A stretch of 64,000 nucleotides of DNA from Clostridia bacterium (GTDB lineage: Bacteria > Bacillota > Clostridia > Oscillospirales > CAG-272), in assembly GCA_017453255.1 (NCBI GenBank), contig JAFTKN010000010.1, positions 152,458-216,457 on the forward strand. The letters are read 5' to 3'. How positions within the stretch are numbered: the first letter of the stretch is position 1; each line of letters starts with the position of its first letter. Positions 8,958 to 16,853 of the stretch are shown piece after piece. The notes beneath the pieces are model-generated. The model was not told the origin of the DNA and did no database searches. It worked only from the letters and a program-made list of their open reading frames with translations. Both the position numbers and the translations under genes were made by a program.

Positions 8958-9875
8958 ATGAAGAAAACAGCACTTGTAATTATGGCTGCTGGAATTGGTT
9001 CACGATTTGGTGGTGGAATTAAGCAGCTTGAACCTTTAGGACCTAATGGAGAGGTTATAATGGAATATTCAATCTATGATGCCTTGGCAGCGGGATTTAA
9101 TAAGGTTGTATTTATTATTAGAAAAGAAATGGAAGATTACTTTAAAGAGGTAGTTGGAAATAAAATTGAAAACATCTGTGAGGTTGCATATGCATATCAG
9201 AACATAGATGCTTTGCCAGAAGGATTTACAAATCCTGAAGAAAGAAAAAAACCTTGGGGAACTGGTCACGCAGTTCTTTCGTGTAAGGGAATCATTGATG
9301 AACCATTTATGGTAATAAATGCAGATGATTATTATGGAAAAGAAGCATTTAAATCAATACATGAGTTTTTAGTTAGTGATATTCCTCCTGTGAAAAAATA
9401 TAACTTCTGTATGGCTGGCTTTGTCCTAAAAAATACGTTGAGTGATAATGGTGGTGTGACACGTGGAGTTTGTCAAACAGATAACGCAGGATATTTAACC
9501 GATGTTGTCGAAACAGGAAATCTTGTAAAAACAGACATTGGTGCTGGCGTTAAAAATGAGGATGGAAGCATAACCGAGCTTGATGAGAACCTATATGTTT
9601 CTATGAACATGTGGGGATTAACACCTGACTTTATTGATGTTTTGGAGAAGGGATTTGTTAAATTCTTATCCAATCCTAACTTAAACAAGCTTAAGGGAGA
9701 ATATTTGCTTCCTTCAGTAATCGGTGAGCTTGTAACAAGCGGTGAAGCTTCAGTAAAGATTTTGGAAACTAACGACAAGTGGTTCGGTGTTACATATGGC
9801 GAGGATAAGTATGCAGTTAAGGATGCATTCTTAAAGCTTCAGGCTGATGGAGTATATCCTAAAACATTATATTAA
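8958..9875 (+). CDS. Sugar nucleotidyltransferase family protein
   Basis: GT-A fold nucleotidyltransferase of 305 residues. The N-terminal loop MAAGIGSRFGGGIKQL is the nucleotide-binding signature, with a lysine in the usual substrate position, and NADDYYG near residue 122 supplies the metal-binding aspartates. These enzymes join a sugar-1-phosphate or a similar phosphorylated alcohol to an NTP. A good GGAGG-type site precedes ATG 8958, and the gene follows fucI by 15 bases in one operon ended by a terminator at 9877. The pairing suggests an activated sugar linked to fucose metabolism, but the sequence does not say whether it makes GDP-fucose, and no kinase domain is fused. Other uridylyl- or cytidylyltransferase activities remain possible. 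Confidence 0.8.
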   Translation: MKKTALVIMAAGIGSRFGGGIKQLEPLGPNGEVIMEYSIYDALAAGFNKVVFIIRKEMEDYFKEVVGNKIENICEVAYAYQNIDALPEGFTNPEERKKPWGTGHAVLSCKGIIDEPFMVINADDYYGKEAFKSIHEFLVSDIPPVKKYNFCMAGFVLKNTLSDNGGVTRGVCQTDNAGYLTDVVETGNLVKTDIGAGVKNEDGSITELDENLYVSMNMWGLTPDFIDVLEKGFVKFLSNPNLNKLKGEYLLPSVIGELVTSGEASVKILETNDKWFGVTYGEDKYAVKDAFLKLQADGVYPKTLY

Positions 9876-9876
9876 T

Positions 9877-9910
9877 AAAAAAAGCATTGCTGTTTTAGCA
9901 ATGCTTTTTT
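9877..9910 (+). terminator. Terminator of the fucI operon
   Basis: AAAAGCATTGCT / AGCAATGCTTTT stem with a short TTTT-containing loop and T tail. Confidence 0.85.
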
Positions 9911-9958
9911 GTATTAAAAAGTCAAAGAAGTCAATAATACAATAAAGGAGGAATTTTT

Positions 9959-10390
9959 ATGAATAAAGATACAGAACTACTTTTGAGCGAATGTAATTCG
10001 GGAATAAAAATGGGGGTTAATTCAATCAAATGTGTATTACCATATATTAAAAACGAAAATATGAAAAAATCATTAAATGCGTGTAGCGATAAGCATGCAA
10101 TATTAGGAGACAAAACACATAGAGCTTTATTAAAAATTAACACCGATGCAAAACCACCACATGTAGTAGCAAGAACTATGGCTAAATTAAAAATAAAGAC
10201 AACACTCGCATTTAATTCTAATGATTATAAGGTCGCAGATATTATAACAGATGGATGTAATATGGGAATTAAATCAATATATAAGTATTTAAATATTTAC
10301 AATAATGCAGATTATGAAGCGAAACAAATCGCTAATGATTTAATTTCCGCTGAGCAAGAGCTTAGAACAGATTTAAGAAAATTTCTTTAA
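9959..10390 (+). CDS. Small all-helical protein, ferritin-like/DUF2383-like (function unknown)
   Basis: I do not recognise a function. The 143 residues are predicted mostly helical with no signal peptide or membrane span. The stretch DIITDGCNMGIKSI near residue 100 resembles the motif in small clostridial four-helix proteins related to DUF2383 or ferritin-like bundles. The metal-binding glutamates of true ferritins are not obvious. ATG 9959 follows AAAGGAGG at a normal spacing. The gene sits alone between the fucI terminator and the promoter of the next lipoprotein gene. A TACAAT sequence about 30 bases before the start may be its -10 box, without a good -35. Confidence 0.6.
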   Translation: MNKDTELLLSECNSGIKMGVNSIKCVLPYIKNENMKKSLNACSDKHAILGDKTHRALLKINTDAKPPHVVARTMAKLKIKTTLAFNSNDYKVADIITDGCNMGIKSIYKYLNIYNNADYEAKQIANDLISAEQELRTDLRKFL

Positions 10391-10418
10391 TGTAGGCATA
10401 CACTCAATATCAATATTC

Positions 10419-10447
10419 TTGACAAAAGACAAAAATAAATGTATAAT
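10419..10447 (+). promoter_or_regulatory. Consensus promoter of the 308-residue lipoprotein
   Basis: TTGACA (10419-10424), 17 bases, TATAAT (10442-10447): perfect hexamers, implying strong constitutive transcription. Confidence 0.85.
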
Positions 10448-10478
10448 CAATATATAAAGAAATTTAAGGAGTTTTATA

Positions 10479-11405
10479 ATGAAGAAAAAAATAATTATTA
10501 TATTTTCTTTATTATCTTTGTTTATTGTTGTATTGATATCTTGCAATAAAGAAATGTATACTATTACGTTTGACACAGATGGTGGAAGCATGTACACCGA
10601 AACAATGGACGTCGAATATAATGGTTATTATGCTTTACCGACACCAAGAAGGCAAGGGTATGATTTTTTAGGTTGGTATTTTGGTGAAGAAAAAGTAGAA
10701 ATGATTGGATATTGGGAATATAGAAAAAATGTTCATTTAGTTGCTAAATGGGAATTTGCAAAATATACTATAAATTACAATTTGAATGGTGGAGTTGCAG
10801 ATGATAATCCGACTGAATATTATAGTACAACAGAAGACTTTACTATAAAGCCACCAGTTAAAGAAAATGGTATTTTTTACTGTTGGATTGATGATAATGG
10901 TAAAGAGTATTATGGCGATATATTGATTAAAAAAGGAAGCGAAGGAAATTTAAATTTAACGGCAATTTGGTGGAACATGATTGATGAAAATGGAATTAAA
11001 TATTCCTATAAAGATGATGTTCTTACCGTTATTGGATATCAAGGAAACTTAAATGAAGGTTTTACAATACCATATGAATGTTATGGTAAAAAAATCGTTG
11101 CTATCGGTGCTGGTGCGTTTGAAGGTTTAGGAAATCGCATAGAAGACAGCAATATTGTATTTAGAATAAATATTCCTTCAACAATCAAAAGCATTGGAAA
11201 AAATGCATTCAAAGATTGTAATGATATCAAAGTATTGTTAGTTCCTGAGCAGGGAGATACTGTAATAGGCACAAATTATGATGCTTTGGCAGAAAAATGG
11301 GCAAACGAAGCAGTTATAGGCGAAGGTAACGATCATTTAATTGATGTAATTAAGCAAAAAAGGCCCGCTATTGGCTGGTCTGAATATTTTTTTCCAGAAA
11401 ATTAA
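10479..11405 (+). CDS. Surface lipoprotein with two InlB-type repeats and a BspA-like leucine-rich end
   Basis: Predicted cell-surface lipoprotein, 308 residues. The signal peptide ends in LISC with the lipidated Cys near residue 22. Two Listeria-Bacteroides (Flg_new/InlB B) repeats follow at about 25-90 and 92-165, with the hallmark pattern of a beta strand, DGG or NGG, a glycine-proline middle and GWY...AKW. From about 175 to 260 is an LRR_5/BspA-like segment with GAGAFEGL and GKNAFKDC turns. The end, RPAIGWSEY, is close to the end of the much larger lipoprotein at 30.0 kb (RPALGWSRY), so the two are paralogs. Such repeats are known in adhesins and surface proteins of gut bacteria; the ligand is unknown. 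It is transcribed alone from a consensus promoter. Confidence 0.82.
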   Translation: MKKKIIIIFSLLSLFIVVLISCNKEMYTITFDTDGGSMYTETMDVEYNGYYALPTPRRQGYDFLGWYFGEEKVEMIGYWEYRKNVHLVAKWEFAKYTINYNLNGGVADDNPTEYYSTTEDFTIKPPVKENGIFYCWIDDNGKEYYGDILIKKGSEGNLNLTAIWWNMIDENGIKYSYKDDVLTVIGYQGNLNEGFTIPYECYGKKIVAIGAGAFEGLGNRIEDSNIVFRINIPSTIKSIGKNAFKDCNDIKVLLVPEQGDTVIGTNYDALAEKWANEAVIGEGNDHLIDVIKQKRPAIGWSEYFFPEN

Positions 11406-11406
11406 T

Positions 11407-11438
11407 AAAAAACACGGGAATATATCCCGTGTTTTTTT
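11407..11438. terminator. Bidirectional terminator between the lipoprotein gene and ileS
   Basis: AAACACGGGA / TCCCGTGTTT stem, A-rich on one side and T-rich on the other, so it can serve both convergent genes. It overlaps the end of ileS by two bases. Confidence 0.85.
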
Positions 11439-14400
11439 ATTTTCTTACAACCGAAAGAGTAACTTGCTCACCATTAATATTCCATTCCTTTGCGTTATCA
11501 TATACGCATGAATATTTGAATTCGTCTGCTAAAACAATTTTTGCAATTTCATTTTCATTATTCTTGATTATAGTTTCTACTTTTTCGTTTCCGTTTACGT
11601 AAACAGTGATATGGTCAGTAACGTCGAAATCAGAATCTTTACGCATTGTTTGGAGTTTGCTTATAATTTCGTTTACAAAACCTTCCTCTATAAGTTCATC
11701 AGTAAGATTAACATCAATCGCTACAGCAGTATATTTATCAGAAACTGAAAAATATCCATCCTTTTGTTGTATGTCAATAAGTAAATCATCCATACTTAAC
11801 TCTATAGTTTCACCATTTACTTCAAATTTAATCATACCAGTATCGTCGAGTTCTTTTTTTGCTTTATTTCCGTCGAGCGTTGATAAAATATTTCTTATCT
11901 GACCTAAATATTTTCCATATTTTGGACCGACTGTTTTTAATTGTGGTTTGAACGAATAAGAAGAGAAGGCAGACATATCAGAAACAAACTTAACAGATTT
12001 AATATTTAATTCATCTTCAATTATTTCAATAAAATAATCTGGAAGCTCCTTTTTTGCCTTAACATACATAGTAGCAAGAGGTTGACGATTTTTGGTTGAT
12101 GCTCCGTTTCGAGCACTACGTCCCATAACAACAATGTTTAAAAGCTCTTCCATATTTTCCTCAAGCTCGGGATCAATTGCGGTTTCGTCAACTTCTGGGA
12201 ACTCGCAAAGGTGTACACTTTCGGGAGCGTCTTTGTAGATGTTACATACGAGATTCCTGTAAATGTCTTCTGACATAAAAGGAATCATAGGAGCACTAGC
12301 CTTAGCAACAGTAACTATAGCGGTATATAGTGTCATATATGCGCTTATCTTGTCATCTGTCATTGTTTGCGCCCAGTATCTTTCGCGTCCACGTCTTACA
12401 TACCAGTTAGAGAGCTCGTCAACAAAAGTATCAAGTGCTTTTGCAGCCTCCGGAATCTTGTAATTCTCTAAGCAAGAATCAACATCCTTTATCATAGTGT
12501 TCATTCTTGAAAGAAGCCATTTATCCATTACTGAAAGCTTGCAATCCTTAAGTGAATATTTGCTTGGATCAAATTTGTCGATGTTGGCATAGAGAACATA
12601 GAAGGCATAGGTATTCCAAAGAGTTCCCATAAACTTACGTTGTCCTTCAATAACAGCTTTTCCGTGGAAACGATTTGGTAGCCATGGCGCGGAGTTAGTG
12701 TAGAAATACCACCTTATAGCATCTGCTCCGTATGTTTGTAAAGCTTCGAATGGATCGACTGCATTGCCTTTGGATTTAGACATTTTTTGTCCGTTTTCGT
12801 CTTGAACATGACCAAGAACAATAACATTTTTATAAGGAGCCTTATCAAAGATAAGAGTAGAAATAGCCAGTAATGAGTAGAACCATCCTCTTGTTTGGTC
12901 AACAGCCTCTGATATAAAGTCGGCAGGGAATTGAGCATCGAAAAGGTCTTTGTTTTCGAATGGATAATGGTGTTGTGCAAAAGGCATTGCACCTGAGTCA
13001 AACCAGCAGTCTATAACTTCAGGGACACGCTTCATTTGCTTTCCACATTTTTCGCATCTAATAGTTACATTATCAACAAATGGTCTGTGAAGCTCGATAT
13101 TATCAGGACAGTTGTCTGACATAGACTTTAATTCTTCTATTGAGCCTATAGAATGCTTATGACCACATTCACATTCCCAAATATTAAGTGGAGTACCCCA
13201 ATATCTATTACGACTAAGTCCCCAATCCTGAACATTTGCAATCCAAGAGCCGAAACGACCTTTGCCAATAGATTCAGGAATCCAGTTGATAGTATTGTTG
13301 TTTTTAATGAGGTTATCGCGTACTGCACTCATCTTGATAAACCAAGACTCTCGTGCATAGTAAATTAGTGGAGAGTCGCATCTCCAGCAGAAAGGATAAT
13401 CGTGCTCAAACTTTGGAGCATCAAATAGTTTACCAGCCTTAGAAAGGTCACTAAGAATCATTGGATCAGCTTTTTTACAGAAAATACCTGCGTAATCAGT
13501 ATCGGCAGTCATTTCGCCCTTGCCGTTTACAAATTGAACAAATGGTAAATCGTAGTTTCGACCAATGCGTGAGTCATCCTCACCAAAAGCAGGAGCAATA
13601 TGAACTATGCCAGTTCCATCTTCCATTGTTACATAACTATCGCAGGTAACGAAATGCGCTTTTTTATTCTGCTTTTTAGCACTTTCACCAGCACAAGCGA
13701 AAAGTGGCTCATATTCAGCATATTCAAGTTGTTTACCAGTAAACCTATCGGTTATTTCATAAGCTTTTTTATCTTCAGATGCAAGAGGGGAGAGAACTTT
13801 ATCAAGAAGAGCTTCCGCCATATAATAAACCTTGCCATCCGCCGCTTTAACTCGGCAATATGTTTCGTTGGGATTTACGCAAAGAGCAACATTAGAAGGT
13901 AGTGTCCAAGGTGTAGTCGTCCAAGCGAGAAAATAAGCATCCTCATCTAGCTTTTTGAATCTTACTACTGCTGATTTTTCTTTAACAGCCTTATATCCTT
14001 GTGCAACTTCATGTGAGGATAATGGAGTTCCACAGCGTGGGCAATATGGAACTATTTTAAAGCCCTTATACAAAAGACCTTTGTCCCAAATTTGCTTTAG
14101 TGCCCACCATTCTGATTCAATGAAGTTGTTGCTATATGTTACATAAGGGTGATCCATGTCAGCCCAAAAGCCAACAGTAGAGGAGAAGTCCTCCCACATA
14201 CCTTTATATTTCCAAACACTTTCCTTACATTTGCCTATAAATGGTTCAAGTCCATATTCCTCAATTTGTTCCTTACCGTCAAGACCAAGCAATTTTTCAA
14301 CTTCGAGCTCAACTGGAAGACCGTGTGTATCCCAACCAGCCTTTCTTGGTACCATGTAGCCCTTCATTGTTCTGTATCTTGGAATCATATCCTTGATAAC

Positions 14401-14586
14401 ACGGGTTAATACGTGTCCAATGTGAGGTTTTCCATTAGCAGTAGGAGGACCGTCATAAAAAGTGTAGGAAGGTGCATTTTCTCTTATTTGAATGCTTTTT
14501 TCAAAAATTTGCTTATCCTTCCAAAATTGTTCTGTTGCTTTTTCTCTCTCAACAAAGTTGAGGTTAGTAGAAACCTTGTTATACAT
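11437..14586 (-). CDS. ileS: Isoleucyl-tRNA synthetase (IleS2-like)
   Basis: Charges tRNA-Ile with isoleucine; a class I synthetase. It has 1049 residues, longer than the roughly 930 of the E. coli type, and the early sequence (GPPTANGKPHIGH, then RKAGWDTHGLPVE) is that of the IleS2 group, which in other species is less sensitive to mupirocin (family knowledge, not tested here). HIGH is at 55-58 and KMSKS near 600, with the CP1 editing domain between and an anticodon-binding domain plus C-terminal extension after about 650. ATG 14586 follows AAAGGAATTTGAA. Its leader is an isoleucine T-box, so expression rises when tRNA-Ile is uncharged. Ends at a bidirectional terminator. Confidence 0.97.
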   Translation of the reverse strand: MYNKVSTNLNFVEREKATEQFWKDKQIFEKSIQIRENAPSYTFYDGPPTANGKPHIGHVLTRVIKDMIPRYRTMKGYMVPRKAGWDTHGLPVELEVEKLLGLDGKEQIEEYGLEPFIGKCKESVWKYKGMWEDFSSTVGFWADMDHPYVTYSNNFIESEWWALKQIWDKGLLYKGFKIVPYCPRCGTPLSSHEVAQGYKAVKEKSAVVRFKKLDEDAYFLAWTTTPWTLPSNVALCVNPNETYCRVKAADGKVYYMAEALLDKVLSPLASEDKKAYEITDRFTGKQLEYAEYEPLFACAGESAKKQNKKAHFVTCDSYVTMEDGTGIVHIAPAFGEDDSRIGRNYDLPFVQFVNGKGEMTADTDYAGIFCKKADPMILSDLSKAGKLFDAPKFEHDYPFCWRCDSPLIYYARESWFIKMSAVRDNLIKNNNTINWIPESIGKGRFGSWIANVQDWGLSRNRYWGTPLNIWECECGHKHSIGSIEELKSMSDNCPDNIELHRPFVDNVTIRCEKCGKQMKRVPEVIDCWFDSGAMPFAQHHYPFENKDLFDAQFPADFISEAVDQTRGWFYSLLAISTLIFDKAPYKNVIVLGHVQDENGQKMSKSKGNAVDPFEALQTYGADAIRWYFYTNSAPWLPNRFHGKAVIEGQRKFMGTLWNTYAFYVLYANIDKFDPSKYSLKDCKLSVMDKWLLSRMNTMIKDVDSCLENYKIPEAAKALDTFVDELSNWYVRRGRERYWAQTMTDDKISAYMTLYTAIVTVAKASAPMIPFMSEDIYRNLVCNIYKDAPESVHLCEFPEVDETAIDPELEENMEELLNIVVMGRSARNGASTKNRQPLATMYVKAKKELPDYFIEIIEDELNIKSVKFVSDMSAFSSYSFKPQLKTVGPKYGKYLGQIRNILSTLDGNKAKKELDDTGMIKFEVNGETIELSMDDLLIDIQQKDGYFSVSDKYTAVAIDVNLTDELIEEGFVNEIISKLQTMRKDSDFDVTDHITVYVNGNEKVETIIKNNENEIAKIVLADEFKYSCVYDNAKEWNINGEQVTLSVVRK

Positions 14587-14602
14587 TTCAAATTCCTTTC
14601 TA

Positions 14603-14845
14603 AAGAAAAAATCTCGTCCTGAATGAACAGGACGAGATAAATTAATTCGTTACCACCTATTCAACATACAAATCTATATGCGTCTCATGTAACGGTGAGA
14701 TGCCGTCGTTGACTACTATTTTCGCCAAGAAACTCTGGAGTGATATTCGCAAAATGGCTACTTGCATTGGGCTTACACCGTCCCCAACTCGCTACTGCGT
14801 TTACCAAAAAGCTACTGTCTCCGTCATAGTTTTTTAAATAATATT
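14603..14845 (-). ncRNA. T-box leader of ileS, specifier AUC (Ile)
   Basis: Read on the minus strand. Stem I has the conserved AG bulge and distal loop (GCGAGTTGGGG, then GGTGTAAGCCC). The specifier loop GAATATCACTCC holds codon ATC at 14744-14742, matching tRNA-Ile. The antiterminator carries AGGTGGTAACG at 14658-14648, whose TGGT pairs with the ACCA end of uncharged tRNA. The terminator is CTCGTCCTG / CAGGACGAG at about 14637-14612 with a six-T tail. All the parts of a transcriptional T-box are present, and the specifier agrees with the gene it precedes. Confidence 0.95.
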
Positions 14846-14851
14846 ATAGTT

Positions 14852-14880
14852 ATTCTAACATTAAGTTTAAAATTTGTCAA
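14852..14880 (-). promoter_or_regulatory. Promoter of the ileS T-box leader
   Basis: Minus strand TTGACA (14880-14875), 17 bases, TAGAAT (14857-14852). The -35 box begins only three bases beyond the glyS stop, leaving no room for a glyS terminator before it. Confidence 0.8.
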
Positions 14881-14882
14881 TA

Positions 14883-16274
14883 TTAAAACATCAATTTTTC
14901 GTCAATGTAATTTTTGAGTTCTGAAATAGGAAGCCTTACCTGTTCCATAGTATCTCTGTCACGAATTGTTACGCAACCATCGTTTTCTGATTCAAAATCA
15001 TAAGTGATACAATAAGGAGTTCCAATTTCATCTTGACGACGGTATCTTTTACCAATTGAGCCAGTTTCATCAAAGTCAACACTAAAGTGCTTTGAAAGAT
15101 CTTCCCAAACGACCTCGGCTTTGTCGGAAAGCTTTTTGGAAAGAGGGAGAACTGCTGCCTTGAACGGAGCTAATGCTGGATGGAAGTGAAGAACAACACG
15201 TGTATCATTTTCGCCAATTGTTTCTTCGTCATAAGCTTCAACTAAGAATGCTAATGTTACACGATCAGCACCAAGCGATGGTTCAATAACATAAGGAACA
15301 TATTTTTCGTTTGTTTCGGGATCAAAGTATTCCATAGCTTCGCCAGAGAGATTGGCATGTTGAGTTAGGTCATAGTCAGTACGATCAGCAATTCCCCAAA
15401 GCTCACCCCAACCGAAAGGAAATAAATATTCAAAGTCAGTTGTAGCTTTTGAATAGAAACAAAGCTCCTCAGGATCGTGATCTCTTAAACGAAGATTTTC
15501 TTTCTTCATACCGAGATTATATAAGAAATTTGCACAATAATCTTTCCAAAATGAAAACCACTCTAAATCAGTGCCAGGTTTGCAAAAGAATTCAAGCTCC
15601 ATTTGTTCAAATTCACGGATACGGAAAATGAAGTTACCAGGCGTGATTTCGTTTCTAAATGATTTTCCAATTTGACCAACACCAAATGGTAGCTTTTTAC
15701 GTGTAGTTCTTGCAATATTTTTGAAGTTTACAAAAATACCCTGTGCTGTTTCTGGACGAAGATATAGCTCTGAAGTAGAATCTTCTGTAACACCTTGGAA
15801 TGTCTTGAACATAAGATTGAATTTTCTAATATCGGTAAAGTCACCACTACCACAAGAAGGGCAAACAATTTTATGCTCTTTAATAAAATTGAACATTTCT
15901 TCATTTGACATAGTAGCAGGATTAGTGGAGTTGTTATTTTCAGCAGCCCAATCTTCAATAAGTTTATCAGCGCGATGTCTTGTTTTACATTGCTTACAAT
16001 CCATTAAAGGATCAGAGAAGCCTCCAACGTGGCCTGAAGCTACCCATACCTGTGGGTTCATAAGAATAGCACTGTCAAGACCTACATTATATTTAGACTC
16101 TGTAACAAATTTTTTCCACCAAGCCTTTTTGATATTATTTTTGAATTCAACTCCCAGAGGACCGAAATCCCAGGAATTAGCAAGTCCGCCATATATTTCT
16201 GATCCAGGATAAACAAATCCTCTAGTTTTACAAAGAGCGACAACTTTTTCCATTGTTTTTTCTGTATTGTTCAT
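14883..16274 (-). CDS. glyS: Glycyl-tRNA synthetase, homodimeric (class II, alpha2)
   Basis: Charges tRNA-Gly. The 463-residue single-chain form is the eukaryote/archaeon-like alpha2 type found in many Gram-positives, not the alpha2beta2 GlyQS. Class II motifs are visible: motif 2 as SFRNEITP and [14 protein letters not shown], and motif 3 as [14 protein letters not shown]. The insertion with [12 protein letters not shown] and [11 protein letters not shown] is a zinc-like four-Cys module. A C-terminal anticodon-binding domain follows ([12 protein letters not shown] onward). ATG 16274 follows AAAGGGA. Its promoter is at 16324-16352. The 258-base leader region shows no T-box. Confidence 0.96.
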   Translation of the reverse strand: MNNTEKTMEKVVALCKTRGFVYPGSEIYGGLANSWDFGPLGVEFKNNIKKAWWKKFVTESKYNVGLDSAILMNPQVWVASGHVGGFSDPLMDCKQCKTRHRADKLIEDWAAENNNSTNPATMSNEEMFNFIKEHKIVCPSCGSGDFTDIRKFNLMFKTFQGVTEDSTSELYLRPETAQGIFVNFKNIARTTRKKLPFGVGQIGKSFRNEITPGNFIFRIREFEQMELEFFCKPGTDLEWFSFWKDYCANFLYNLGMKKENLRLRDHDPEELCFYSKATTDFEYLFPFGWGELWGIADRTDYDLTQHANLSGEAMEYFDPETNEKYVPYVIEPSLGADRVTLAFLVEAYDEETIGENDTRVVLHFHPALAPFKAAVLPLSKKLSDKAEVVWEDLSKHFSVDFDETGSIGKRYRRQDEIGTPYCITYDFESENDGCVTIRDRDTMEQVRLPISELKNYIDEKLMF

Positions 16275-16323
16275 TTTAATTCCCTTTCTATAGCAGAAAA
16301 TTTGATATCATATAATTATAAAT

Positions 16324-16352
16324 ATTATAATTTAATTTAAAAATTTTTTCAA
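16324..16352 (-). promoter_or_regulatory. Promoter of glyS
   Basis: Minus strand TTGAAA (16352-16347), 17 bases, TATAAT (16329-16324). The remaining DNA between glyS and the HPr gene (16353-16460) is very AT-rich and shows nothing else. Confidence 0.7.
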
Positions 16353-16462
16353 TAGTTATTTTAAATGTTACATATTTTTGTATATTAATATCAAAAAAAA
16401 ATAAAAAGTATATATTATTATTATACATATTAATTAAAAAAAATTAAAAGATAAAAAAAGTA

Positions 16463-16491
16463 TTGATTTTTACAAAAAAGTTTGATATAAT
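16463..16491 (+). promoter_or_regulatory. Promoter of the HPr gene
   Basis: TTGATT (16463-16468), 17 bases, TATAAT (16486-16491). Confidence 0.65.
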
Positions 16492-16532
16492 AAATCACGA
16501 ATTTCAAACCTAAACACCAAAGGGAGAATTAT

Positions 16533-16802
16533 ATGTTATCACGAGAAATTACAGTTGTAAATGTTGTTGGGTTGCATGCAAGACCTGCTACGTTTTTTAT
16601 TCAGAAAGCAAATTCTTATAAATCTTCCGTTTGGATTGGAAGAGATGATAGAAGAGTAAACGCAAAAAGTTTGCTTGGCGTTTTGTCAATGGGAATTGTT
16701 AAAGGAACACCTATTACACTTATTGCCGATGGCGATGACGAGAAAGATGCATTGGACGGACTTGAGGAATTAATACTAACAGGTCTTGATAATTGCGAAT
16801 AA
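16533..16802 (+). CDS. HPr family phosphocarrier protein
   Basis: Small phosphocarrier of the PTS type, 89 residues. GLHARPA carries the phosphorylatable histidine and NAKSLLGVLSMG contains the regulatory serine region targeted by HPr kinase in Bacillota. Because the histidine is present it is HPr-like rather than Crh, which has Gln there. In Clostridia HPr-like genes often sit near uvrC, whiA and rapZ rather than in a ptsHI operon, which fits this position; no ptsI is in view. GGGAG lies before ATG 16533. A strong terminator separates it from uvrC. It could act in sugar uptake or purely in carbon-catabolite signalling. Confidence 0.9.
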   Translation: MLSREITVVNVVGLHARPATFFIQKANSYKSSVWIGRDDRRVNAKSLLGVLSMGIVKGTPITLIADGDDEKDALDGLEELILTGLDNCE

Positions 16803-16810
16803 TAAATTTC

Positions 16811-16842
16811 GGCGATAGTCTTTGACTGTCGCCTGTTTTTTT
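16811..16842 (+). terminator. Terminator between the HPr gene and uvrC
   Basis: GGCGATAGTC / GACTGTCGCC stem (one G-T pair), TTT loop, T-rich tail of seven. The uvrC ribosome site starts directly after the tail. Confidence 0.85.
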
Positions 16843-16853
16843 AGGAGGTTAGT

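Noticed and set aside
15721..16212. A 163-codon open frame antisense to glyS
   Set aside because: Antisense to a clear synthetase with intact class II motifs; no ribosome site or family likeness.
16275..16532. A T-box or other leader RNA for glyS
   Set aside because: The minus-strand leader shows only promoter and ribosome site; no T-box sequence, specifier or terminator stem was seen.
16533..16802. Crh-like catabolite protein
   Set aside because: The active-site histidine is present (GLHARPA); Crh has glutamine there.
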